Source of the DNA: Jeongeupia wiesaeckerbachi
GTDB taxonomy: Bacteria; Pseudomonadota; Gammaproteobacteria; Burkholderiales; Chitinibacteraceae
DNA length: 64,000 nucleotides
Direction: 5' to 3'
NCBI RefSeq assembly: GCF_050916355.1
Contig: NZ_CP136946.1
Coordinates: forward strand, 3,038,001-3,102,000
The first letter of the stretch is position 1. The number at the start of each line of letters is the position of its first letter. The position numbers were made by a program, and so were the translations under genes. This document shows positions 32,927-40,199 of this stretch, piece by piece. The notes under the pieces are model-generated. The model was not told the DNA's origin. It saw nothing but the letters and a program-made list of their open reading frames with translations, and made no database searches.

Positions 32927-33667
32927 TCAAGCCAGATAGTCAAATGCAACCTCACCCAAACCAAGGGTCAGGTCGGCAACGATGTGGCGCGCTTCGAGTA
33001 CCTCCAGCACGGGAAGGTCAGCCACCGGCGCCAGGGCATGCGGAAAAAGCGATAGCGCCGCCGGCCCGGTCCACGCGCCCCGGACCGAAACATCCTGCAG
33101 GTGATAGCGCACCAGTTCGCAGATGCGCGGCGTGCCGTCGACATGAGGAATGATTTTCAACAGGAAGTTCGGCGTACTGGCGAGCCCCTGTTCGACGACC
33201 CGGGCATCAAGCGTCTTGTGCTTGTAGCCCATCGTCGCCGTTGCTACCCGGACCGGGCCGTAGTCCAGCTCGCCAACCAGGGTGTCGTCGTGGACCTGCA
33301 TGCGCGGTGCGGCGAGCTTTTTCGGAAACCCCCACAATTCCCGGCCACCTGCGATCGGCGGATGGTTGTCGAGATACATGGCATGCGTGTAACTGCCGGC
33401 CTGCCCCTTGTAGGTCACCGGAATGACCTGACCGCTTTCGGTGTAATCCCCGAAACCGGTCGAATCGGGCATGCGGATGAATTCGTAGTGCACCAGCGCT
33501 TCGGTGACTTCAAGCGGCTCGGGAACGACTTCGCGCAGCTTGGCCATGTCGGTGCGATAGGTGACGATGAAATATTCGCGATTTATGAACCGATAGGGGC
33601 CGACAGGAAATGCCGGGTTGGTGAAAGGCATGGCGAACGCTTGTTCGCGGATGGTTCCGATCTTCAT
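32927..33667 (-). CDS. adc: Acetoacetate decarboxylase
   Basis: Adc converts acetoacetate to acetone and CO2 through a Schiff base. The 246-residue protein carries the catalytic lysine motif LWGFPKKLAAPR, with Lys116 equivalent to Lys115 of the Clostridium enzyme, preceded by the conserved GGRE. An AAGGAG ribosome site lies 5 bases before a TTG (33673) and 11 bases before the ATG at 33667; either could initiate and I choose the ATG. It is followed closely by the patatin gene and preceded by the adhE terminator, so adc-patatin is a separate transcription unit from adhE. Confidence 0.93.
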   Translation of the reverse strand: MKIGTIREQAFAMPFTNPAFPVGPYRFINREYFIVTYRTDMAKLREVVPEPLEVTEALVHYEFIRMPDSTGFGDYTESGQVIPVTYKGQAGSYTHAMYLDNHPPIAGGRELWGFPKKLAAPRMQVHDDTLVGELDYGPVRVATATMGYKHKTLDARVVEQGLASTPNFLLKIIPHVDGTPRICELVRYHLQDVSVRGAWTGPAALSLFPHALAPVADLPVLEVLEARHIVADLTLGLGEVAFDYLA

Positions 33668-33747
33668 GAGCAACGGTTCTCCTTGGCGTTATCTGACCTC
33701 ATGAAGAATAGAACGCTGATATTAATCACGTAGCTTGCTGGCAAAAA

Positions 33748-33780
33748 AAGAAAGCAAAGGCTTGTGGCCTTTGCTTTCTT
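33748..33780 (-). terminator. Rho-independent terminator after adhE
   Basis: A perfect 14-bp stem (33748-33761 with 33767-33780) and 5-base loop is followed on the minus strand by a T run (33743-33749 read in reverse). It lies about 40 bases downstream of the adhE stop codon. Confidence 0.88.
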
Positions 33781-33820
33781 CTTGCCCGGTACTTGGGCGT
33801 TCTGGCGGACGCAGATGCGC

Positions 33821-36442
33821 TTACTTGGCTTGGTCGCGCTCGTAGGCTTCAACGTACGGGCGGCCATAGTAGCTGTCGAGCAGCAGCTGCTTCAGCTCCG
33901 AGATCAGCGGGTAGCGCGGGTTGGCGCCGGTGCACTGGTCGTCGAAGGCTTCTTCGGCCACTTCGTCGAGCTTGGCAAGGAACTCCTTCTCCGGCACGCC
34001 GGCGGCCTGGATCGACATCGGAATGTCGAGGGCAGCCTTCATCTCGTCGACCCAGGCGATCAGCGCTTCGACCTTCTGGTCATCGTTCTTGCCCGGCAGG
34101 CCGAGATGCTCGGCGATGTCGGCATAGCGGCACTTGCCGATCGGACGGTCATACTGGCTGAACGCGGTCTGCTTGGTCGGAATGTCGACCGAGTTGTAGC
34201 GAATCACGTTCGAGATCAGCAGGGCGTTGGCCAGACCGTGCGCCAGATGGAACTCGGCGCCAATCTTGTGTGCCATCGAGTGGCAGACACCAAGGAAGGC
34301 GTTGGCAAACGACATGCCGGCGATGGTGGCCGCGTTGTGCACCTGCTCGCGCGCCTTCGGGTCCTTGGCGCCATTGGCGTAGGCAGAGGGCAGGTACTCC
34401 TTCAGCAACTTCAGCGCCTGCAGTGCTTGCGGGTCCGAGTACTCGGTCGCCATCACCGATGCGTAGGCTTCAAGCGCGTGCGTCACCGCGTCGATGCCAC
34501 CAAAGGCGGTCAGGCTCTTCGGCATCTCCATGACCAGATTGGCGTCGATGATTGCCATGTTCGGCGTGAGCTCGTAATCGGCAATCGGGTATTTCATGCC
34601 GGTTTTCTCATCGGTCACCACCGCAAACGGCGTCACTTCCGAGCCGGTGCCCGACGTCGTCGGGATCGCCACGAGTTCGGCCTTCACCCCCATCTTCGGG
34701 AACTTGTAGATGCGCTTGCGGATGTCCATGAAGCGCAGCGCCAGTTCCTCGAAGTGGACGTCCGGGTGCTCGTACATCACCCACATGATCTTGGCTGCAT
34801 CCATCGGGCTGCCGCCGCCGAGTGCAATGATCACGTCCGGCTTGAAGGTGTTCAGCAGCGCCACGCCCGCGCGGACCACTTCAAGGGTCGGGTCGGCCGG
34901 TACGTCGTAGAAGACTTCAACTTCCAGGCCCATCTGCTTGAGGATGCGGATGGTCTCGTCGCAGAAGCCGTTGTTGAACAGATAGTGGCCGGTCACGATG
35001 GCGGCGCGCTTCTTGTTGCTCAGCTCCTCGAGTGCGATCGGCAGGCAACCGCGGCGGAAATAGATGCTCTTCGGCAGTTTGTGCCACAACATGTTTTCGG
35101 CCCTCTTGGCGACGGTTTTCTTGTTGATCAGGTGCTTCGGACCAACGTTCTCGGAGATCGAGTTACCGCCCCATGAACCGCAACCCAGCGTCAGCGACGG
35201 CGCGAGTTTGAAGTTATAAAGGTCGCCGATGCCGCCTTGCGACGATGGCGTATTGATCAGGATCCGCGCGGTCTTCATCTTGTCGCCGAAGTAGTTGATG
35301 CGTTCGGTTTGCAGATCCTGATCGGTGTAAAGGGCAGAGGTGTGGCCAATGCCGCCGAGCGCCACCAGCGCCTCGGCCTTGGTTACCGCGTCGTAGAAAT
35401 CCTTGGCGCGGTACATGCCGAGCACCGGGCTGAGTTTCTCGTGCGCAAAGGCTTCTTCTTCACCGACCGAGGTCACTTCGCCGATCAGCACCTTGGTGTA
35501 CGGCGGCACCTTGATGCCCGCCATCTCGGCGATCTTGATCGCCGACTGGCCGACGATATTGGCATTCAGACCGCCATTGATCAGGATGACTTTGCGAACG
35601 GCTTCAGCATCCTTCTTGCTCAGGATGTGGCCACCGTTCTTCGAGAAGCGTTCCTTGGCGGCTTCATACACTTCATCAACGATGATCACCGCCTGTTCGG
35701 ACGCGCACACCACGCCGTTGTCGAAGGTCTTCGACATCAGGATCGACGCGACCATGCGCTTGATGTCGGCGGTTTCGTCGACCACAACCGGGGTGTTGCC
35801 GGCGCCGACGCCAATCGCCGGCTTGCCGGACGAATAGGCGGCCTTGACCATGCCCGGGCCACCGGTCGCGAGGATCAGATTGACGTCCGGGTGCTTCATC
35901 AGGTGATTCGAGAGCTCAACGCTCGGCGCATCGATCCAGCCGATGATGTCGCGCGGGGCGCCGGCTGCAACGGCGGCCTCGAGCACCAGTCGCGCGGCGG
36001 CATTGGTCGAATCCTTGGCGCGCGGGTGTGGGCTGAAAATGATGCCGTTACGGGTTTTCAGCGAGATCAGTGCCTTGAAGATGGCAGTCGACGTCGGGTT
36101 CGTCGTCGGCACGATGCCACAGATGATGCCGATCGGTTCGGCGATCGTGATCGTGCCGAACGCGTCGTCGGTAGACAGCACGCCGCAGGTCTTTTCGTCC
36201 TTGTAGGCGTTGTAGATGTATTCGGATGCGAAGTGATTCTTGATGACCTTATCTTCAAGCACGCCCATGCCGGTTTCGGAGACGGCCTGCTTGGCCAGCG
36301 GAATCCGCGCATCGGCGGCAGCCAGGGCTGCGCACCGGAAAATATTGTCGACTTGCTCCTGGGTGTAGGTCGCAAACAGTTGCTGCGCTTTCTTGACACG
36401 CGCAACCAGAGCGTCGAGTTCCTGTACCGAAGTAACAGCCAT
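33821..36442 (-). CDS. adhE: Bifunctional acetaldehyde-CoA/alcohol dehydrogenase AdhE
   Basis: AdhE reduces acetyl-CoA to acetaldehyde and then ethanol with NADH, and forms spirosome filaments. The 873-residue protein has an N-terminal aldehyde dehydrogenase domain (about 1-440) with catalytic cysteine in FDNGVVCASEQAV. A C-terminal iron-dependent alcohol dehydrogenase domain (about 450-870) has GGGSPMDAAKIMW and the metal-binding histidine region (GVCHSMAHKIGAEFHLAHGLANALL). The ATG at 36442 is set by AGGAGA at 36453-36448; the longer frame to 36535 has no such signal. A class II FNR-type promoter lies upstream, giving a leader of about 124 bases. This indicates fermentative or oxygen-limited metabolism. 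Confidence 0.96.
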   Translation of the reverse strand: MAVTSVQELDALVARVKKAQQLFATYTQEQVDNIFRCAALAAADARIPLAKQAVSETGMGVLEDKVIKNHFASEYIYNAYKDEKTCGVLSTDDAFGTITIAEPIGIICGIVPTTNPTSTAIFKALISLKTRNGIIFSPHPRAKDSTNAAARLVLEAAVAAGAPRDIIGWIDAPSVELSNHLMKHPDVNLILATGGPGMVKAAYSSGKPAIGVGAGNTPVVVDETADIKRMVASILMSKTFDNGVVCASEQAVIIVDEVYEAAKERFSKNGGHILSKKDAEAVRKVILINGGLNANIVGQSAIKIAEMAGIKVPPYTKVLIGEVTSVGEEEAFAHEKLSPVLGMYRAKDFYDAVTKAEALVALGGIGHTSALYTDQDLQTERINYFGDKMKTARILINTPSSQGGIGDLYNFKLAPSLTLGCGSWGGNSISENVGPKHLINKKTVAKRAENMLWHKLPKSIYFRRGCLPIALEELSNKKRAAIVTGHYLFNNGFCDETIRILKQMGLEVEVFYDVPADPTLEVVRAGVALLNTFKPDVIIALGGGSPMDAAKIMWVMYEHPDVHFEELALRFMDIRKRIYKFPKMGVKAELVAIPTTSGTGSEVTPFAVVTDEKTGMKYPIADYELTPNMAIIDANLVMEMPKSLTAFGGIDAVTHALEAYASVMATEYSDPQALQALKLLKEYLPSAYANGAKDPKAREQVHNAATIAGMSFANAFLGVCHSMAHKIGAEFHLAHGLANALLISNVIRYNSVDIPTKQTAFSQYDRPIGKCRYADIAEHLGLPGKNDDQKVEALIAWVDEMKAALDIPMSIQAAGVPEKEFLAKLDEVAEEAFDDQCTGANPRYPLISELKQLLLDSYYGRPYVEAYERDQAK

Positions 36443-36572
36443 GGGTATCTCCTTGGTTTTGAAAATAATGCCTTGAACGGATGGCAGGGCCGATTCAGCT
36501 TGACTCAGCTGGGGCTGCATAAAACCTTGCACCAAAGAATCGGACAGCCATCAGTACCAATGATTCAATGTC

Positions 36573-36578
36573 ATATTA
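36573..36578 (-). promoter_or_regulatory. -10 element of adhE (TAATAT)
   Basis: TAATAT on the minus strand (36578-36573) predicts a transcription start at 36566. The centre of the FNR-type box at 36607.5 is then exactly 41.5 bases upstream, the class II FNR/CRP geometry. Confidence 0.6.
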
Positions 36579-36600
36579 ATTCTTGGTCGCCAAGATAAAA

Positions 36601-36614
36601 CTGATCCAGATCAA
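36601..36614 (-). promoter_or_regulatory. FNR/ANR-type box upstream of adhE
   Basis: On the minus strand the site reads TTGATCTGGATCAG, matching the FNR consensus TTGAT-N4-ATCAA at 9 of 10 positions. It is positioned at -41.5 relative to the predicted adhE start. FNR/ANR activates such promoters when oxygen is scarce; the regulator gene is not in this window. Confidence 0.75.
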
Positions 36615-36644
36615 ACCGCAACAACAAACACATCTTTAATGTCG

Positions 36645-36660
36645 CATAATGTATATTATG
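36645..36660. repeat. AT-rich imperfect palindrome upstream of adhE
   Basis: CATAATGTATATTATG pairs 7 of 8 positions. It lies about 30 bases upstream of the FNR box, between the truncated SDR gene and adhE. It may be an additional operator or simply part of the AT-rich promoter region. Confidence 0.3.
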
Positions 36661-36694
36661 TAAAGTTAACTAGGTGACGCACGCGCCTAACACC

Positions 36695-37339
36695 TCACCA
36701 CACCAGCTCCCCGCCATCGACGAGCAGCATTGACCCCGTCATGAACGCAGACAGATCACTGGCCGCGAAGAAAACCGACCGCGCCACTTCATCCGGCTCA
36801 CCCGGCCGGCCCAGCGGAATGCGATCGATGAATGCCTCAAGCGCCTTGCGGCTTTCCTCGCTGCCCGCCAGTCCCGTTTCGACGCCCGGTGTGCGGATCA
36901 AGGTGGGTGCGACAGCCATCACCCGGATTCCGTGCGGCGCGAGGTCGCGGGCAAAGGCCTTAGTTGCTCCCGCGATGGCATGTTTGCCCGCGACGTAATG
37001 CGCCGAATTGGTCGCTGCGATCAGTGCCGAAACGGAAACGATGTTGATGATGACGCCGCCGGCCGGATTGCACACCATTTCGCGCGCGGCGTCACGCGCT
37101 GCGAGGAACATGCCGCGCTGGTTAAGGTTCATCAGGCGATCATAGTCGGCATCGGTAATGTCGAGCGTTGAAATCTCGGGAAAAATGCCTGCATTGTTGA
37201 TCCAGATATCCAGTTTGCCAAATTGCGCCACGCAAGACGCAATGGCTGCTCTTGCTTTGCAATCCACTTCGTCACCCGCCCCGGATTTTGCGATTAGCCA
37301 GTACGAATCAATCCCGATTGCATGCCCGACAAGCTGCAA
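36695..37339 (-). pseudogene. 5'-truncated short-chain dehydrogenase/reductase (SDR)
   Basis: The 214-codon frame encodes most of a classical SDR: LDIWINNAGIF, NIVSVSALIAA, the active-site YVAGK (Tyr and Lys present), an IRVMAVAPTLIRTPG segment and the C-terminal FMTGSMLLVDGGE. The N-terminal ~55 residues with the cofactor-binding TGxxxGxG motif are missing. They are replaced by unrelated sequence (LVGHAIGIDSYWLIAKSG) that begins right after the cupin stop codon. The only start is a TTG (37339) with no ribosome site. Without the glycine motif the product should not bind NAD(P), so I treat it as a remnant, possibly a chimera formed by deletion. It ends about 40 bases before the AT-rich adhE promoter region. 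Confidence 0.65.
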
Positions 37340-37349
37340 GGAGACGGGC

Positions 37350-37685
37350 TCACATTTCTTCAGTCAATGCATACTTGATGAGATCCTGGCGCACTGGCGT
37401 CCAGACCGAAATCATTTCGCCGGTCGGCGTCAGGCACTCCATATTGTGTTCGGTATTGGGAGCGACTTGTACGACCTGCCCGGGGTGGGCGGGGTATTGT
37501 TCGCTCCCGTTGGTAGCCATGAATTCACCGTTCAACACGACATTCACTTCTTCATTGCTATGCTGATGCGTGCCATCAAAGCCTTTGCCTGCAAACCAGA
37601 ACCTTGCCGACATCATTTGCTCGGTAAATTCGATGACCTGCATGGTCACGCTATCGTTAAGCTGTATTTTCCTATAAGCCATCAT
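37350..37685 (-). CDS. Cupin domain-containing protein
   Basis: This 111-residue single-domain cupin has motif 1 HQHSNEEVNVVLNGEF, with metal-ligand histidines and glutamate, and motif 2 PGQVVQVAPNTEHNM. The ligand set (HxH, E, H) is complete, so it should bind a metal. Function is unknown; such small cupins range from dioxygenases to sugar-binding proteins. The ATG at 37685 has GGGGG a few bases upstream; starts at 37700 and 37727 (GTG) are also open. It follows the DUF4331 gene directly and shares its lower GC content, suggesting a common origin and transcript. Confidence 0.8.
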   Translation of the reverse strand: MMAYRKIQLNDSVTMQVIEFTEQMMSARFWFAGKGFDGTHQHSNEEVNVVLNGEFMATNGSEQYPAHPGQVVQVAPNTEHNMECLTPTGEMISVWTPVRQDLIKYALTEEM

Positions 37686-37726
37686 CGCGCCCCCGTTCAT
37701 GCCGATGGGATCAATCACCTGCCCCA

Positions 37727-38785
37727 CTACTTCGGGCTGACCACATAGGGAAATGTGTCCGGGTGGTGATCAAAGGTGTTTGCATAATCCGTTACCGGCC
37801 TACCCAAAAACCGGCTGAGTTGCACGTCCATCGCATCGTCAGTGGGTTTGCGGCCGTTGATCTTTTCGATTTTGAACGACGCTGGTGTACCCACCCGATA
37901 GGGGATCACGTCAGGCAACAGCTCCTCGGCTAGGCGATCCGCATACGCCACCTTATCCTTCACGGTGCTTTCCTTATCCAGACTAAGCGCTCGCAGCGTG
38001 TAGTCGGAAACGACATAGCGCTGTTTGATATCCATATCCGGTCGATGTCCGACGTGTTCGGAGATTTCCATCTTGTTGTTGAACATGAACAGATGAGTCA
38101 TCAACGGATTGGCCATTCGGTTGACCTGTTCCCATTTGTCCACGTTGTAGAGTGCTGTCGTTGCGTACACATAAATTTCCGGCGGAAGCATTTTGTTCGG
38201 AACCTCCATCACGATCACGCTGCTATAGAGGGTTTGAAATAGATTCACGCCGTCTTTGAAACTGGTCAGATCTACTTTTCCGGCCGATAGTTCGTTCCTG
38301 AATTTGTTGATCCCCGCCGAATTACCGACAAACTGATCACGGGCACTCCCCGTCCAGACACGAACGCCATTGGAAAAAGATTTTGTTGTTCCAATTGACG
38401 CCTCACCAAATGCACTGCCTATCGTGCCGACAGCCAGGTTGGCCCCCTCTTTTGTCAGGCCAAAAATGGCACGATCTTCTTTGAACTGCACCGTAAACGT
38501 CATACCTAGCCCCGACAGGGCTTTATCATTGCCAATGTGGAAGCTGTATATGCCGTTTTCACCAAATTGGGGCTTGCCATCACTACCGGTTCTTGGGTTT
38601 ACGTCCATACTGAAGACCGTATAACCTTTTTTCTCCGACTCAAATACATAGACATCCGTCAAGTCAAACTGAGGATGGTCTATTGCAATCTTGCTCTCAA
38701 AATGGTGACTGGCTTTTGTTGCCAATGGCACTGACACCATTATCGACGCCGTAACCATGGTCAGGGTAATTGTGCGAATATTCAT
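37727..38785 (-). CDS. DUF4331 family exported protein
   Basis: This 352-residue protein has a signal peptide (MNIRTITLTMVTASIMVSVPLATKA) followed by SHHFESKIAIDHPQFDLTDVYVFES. That matches the DUF4331 pattern of a histidine pair after cleavage and then a D-[LN]-TDVYxF strand. Further family features are FSMDVNPRTG, GIYSFHIGND, VWTGSARDQFV and the C-terminal LGRPVTDYANTFDHHPDTFPYV. DUF4331 proteins are extracytoplasmic and have no established function. The start at 38785 is preceded by GGGTGGGGGA. Base composition is visibly more AT-rich than the flanking housekeeping genes. The gene heads a block with the cupin and the SDR remnant. Confidence 0.85.
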   Translation of the reverse strand: MNIRTITLTMVTASIMVSVPLATKASHHFESKIAIDHPQFDLTDVYVFESEKKGYTVFSMDVNPRTGSDGKPQFGENGIYSFHIGNDKALSGLGMTFTVQFKEDRAIFGLTKEGANLAVGTIGSAFGEASIGTTKSFSNGVRVWTGSARDQFVGNSAGINKFRNELSAGKVDLTSFKDGVNLFQTLYSSVIVMEVPNKMLPPEIYVYATTALYNVDKWEQVNRMANPLMTHLFMFNNKMEISEHVGHRPDMDIKQRYVVSDYTLRALSLDKESTVKDKVAYADRLAEELLPDVIPYRVGTPASFKIEKINGRKPTDDAMDVQLSRFLGRPVTDYANTFDHHPDTFPYVVSPK

Positions 38786-39168
38786 TCCCCCACCCTTTCT
38801 TGAAAATAAATAGGCTTCAAATAATTCGCAACCAATGGTTCGCGACTCCGAAGCTATGACCATAGATCAGTTTTTATTTTTTCCTTTTTGAACCTGATAG
38901 AAGGATACGCCTCACCTGGTAAATCAAGCCCTTGTTTGAAACGAGGAATCAAGGGCACCAAGAACTGGGGAGTGACAGGAAAGGGGCTAGGAGAGTCTGC
39001 GGCCGGGCTCAATGCGCAGACGCTCCGGCCACGACGGGCAAACGCCAAACACTTTGCAAATGAAAGGCCGGGGAGGTCTCCGCCGCCGCAACAAAGCGCA
39101 ACGACGGAGGCCGCCCCGGCCCCTGGTCCTACTCAGATGCGTATACATCCCCCATTCGCGACGGTAGT
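38786..39168. other. 383-bp intergenic region between the DUF4331 and msrB-fusion genes
   Basis: No gene is supported here. The left part (38786-38900) is AT-rich and probably holds the DUF4331 promoter. An inverted repeat GCCCTTG/CAAGGGC lies at 38928-38934 and 38950-38956. The right part holds the msrB-fusion terminator hairpin (39066-39121). Composition changes from AT-rich to GC-rich within this gap, so it may be one edge of the transferred block. Confidence 0.5.
39066..39121 (-). terminator. Long hairpin terminator after the Trx-MsrB gene
   Basis: GGCCGGGG (39066-39073) pairs with CCCCGGCC (39114-39121). The helix continues inward through 39075-39082 with 39105-39112 (one G-T pair, one mismatch). 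On the minus strand it is followed by TTTCATTTG. It lies about 48 bases after the stop codon. Confidence 0.7.
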
Positions 39169-40155
39169 TCAGGCCTCTGGCAGCTTTTTGAGGGCCACGG
39201 CGTTCATGCAATAGCGCAGGCCGCTGGGTTCCGGGCCATCGGGAAAAACATGGCCAAGATGGGCATCGCAGACGTTGCACGTGGTTTCGATCCTGACCAT
39301 GCCGTGACCATCATCCCGGTGATAGGCCACCACGCCGGGTGCGATGGCCTGAGTGAAACTGGGCCAGCCGCTGCTGCTCTTGAATTTGCTGGCCGCGTCG
39401 AACAGTTCGGTTTCGCAGCACACGCAAGCGTAGCGACCCGGCTCGAACAGACTGCACAAATCGGAGCTGTGGGCGCGCTCGGTGCCGGCCTGACGGGTGA
39501 TGCGGTACTGCTCGGGTGTGAGGACCGCGCGCCACTGCTCGTCGGTGCGTTCCACACGGCGGGGTGGTGGCGGATTGCCATCGCGTGCCAGCTGCAATAC
39601 CTCGCGCCAGGTCAGTATTCCTGGCGGCACGGCCGCTGGTGGTGGCTGCGTTTCGGCCCGGCGGAAGAAAGCGATGGTTTTGTCCGCGTCGATGTGGAAG
39701 TGGTTGTAGACCACGTTGCCGTCGGGGTCGATCACGATGAACCAGGGCGTGCCGCCATTTCGGAAGCGCTCCATCAGCACCGAGCCGGCCCCATGCCGCC
39801 CTTCGCCCGCATCATGGCCAAAAGGGATCAACAGCGCGTACCGCTGTTGGGCGGCCAGCATGCGCTCATAGTTGTTGGCTTCAAAGTCTTCAAACGCCGT
39901 TTGAACGGCCGCAAAGCTGACGATGCGCGAGCCGCGCAGACCTTCCACCAATTTAATCAGGCTGGGAAAACCGTGGCTATGGCAACCCGGGCAGGCATCT
40001 TGAAAACAAAACAGCAGTTTGTAGGCACCGGGCATTTCCGCCAGCCCATAGGAAGCCAGTGGCTGGCCGGCTGCATCCACCCATTGGCGCACACCCAGCT
40101 CAGGCGCGGCCTGACCAAGGATGCCAGGCAGGCCGGGGTCTGTATCGATTTGCAT
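39169..40155 (-). CDS. msrB: Thioredoxin-like domain fused to peptide-methionine (R)-S-oxide reductase MsrB
   Basis: This 328-residue fusion protein has an N-terminal thioredoxin/AhpC-like domain (about 1-180) with a CPGC motif at residues 55-58 (FCFQDACPGCHSHGFPS) and GTPWFIVIDPDGNVVYNHFHID. A proline-rich linker leads to a complete MsrB domain (about 215-328) with zinc CxxC pairs (CVCC, CNVC), SSSGWPSFTQAI and the catalytic RYCMN (Cys316). MsrB repairs methionine-R-sulfoxide; the N-terminal domain plausibly supplies its electrons. No signal peptide is seen, so it is probably cytoplasmic. AAGGAG precedes the ATG at 40155. It follows selO by 44 bases and is probably co-transcribed. Confidence 0.9.
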   Translation of the reverse strand: MQIDTDPGLPGILGQAAPELGVRQWVDAAGQPLASYGLAEMPGAYKLLFCFQDACPGCHSHGFPSLIKLVEGLRGSRIVSFAAVQTAFEDFEANNYERMLAAQQRYALLIPFGHDAGEGRHGAGSVLMERFRNGGTPWFIVIDPDGNVVYNHFHIDADKTIAFFRRAETQPPPAAVPPGILTWREVLQLARDGNPPPPRRVERTDEQWRAVLTPEQYRITRQAGTERAHSSDLCSLFEPGRYACVCCETELFDAASKFKSSSGWPSFTQAIAPGVVAYHRDDGHGMVRIETTCNVCDAHLGHVFPDGPEPSGLRYCMNAVALKKLPEA

Positions 40156-40199
40156 GAAGTGCTCCTTGCGTTGGTGAGAACGAGGGAAACGCCAATACA

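Noticed and set aside
38888..39214. 108-codon plus-strand open frame next to the Trx-MsrB gene
   Set aside because: It overlaps the msrB-fusion 3' end and its terminator hairpin, has no ribosome site, and its low-complexity translation has no family resemblance.
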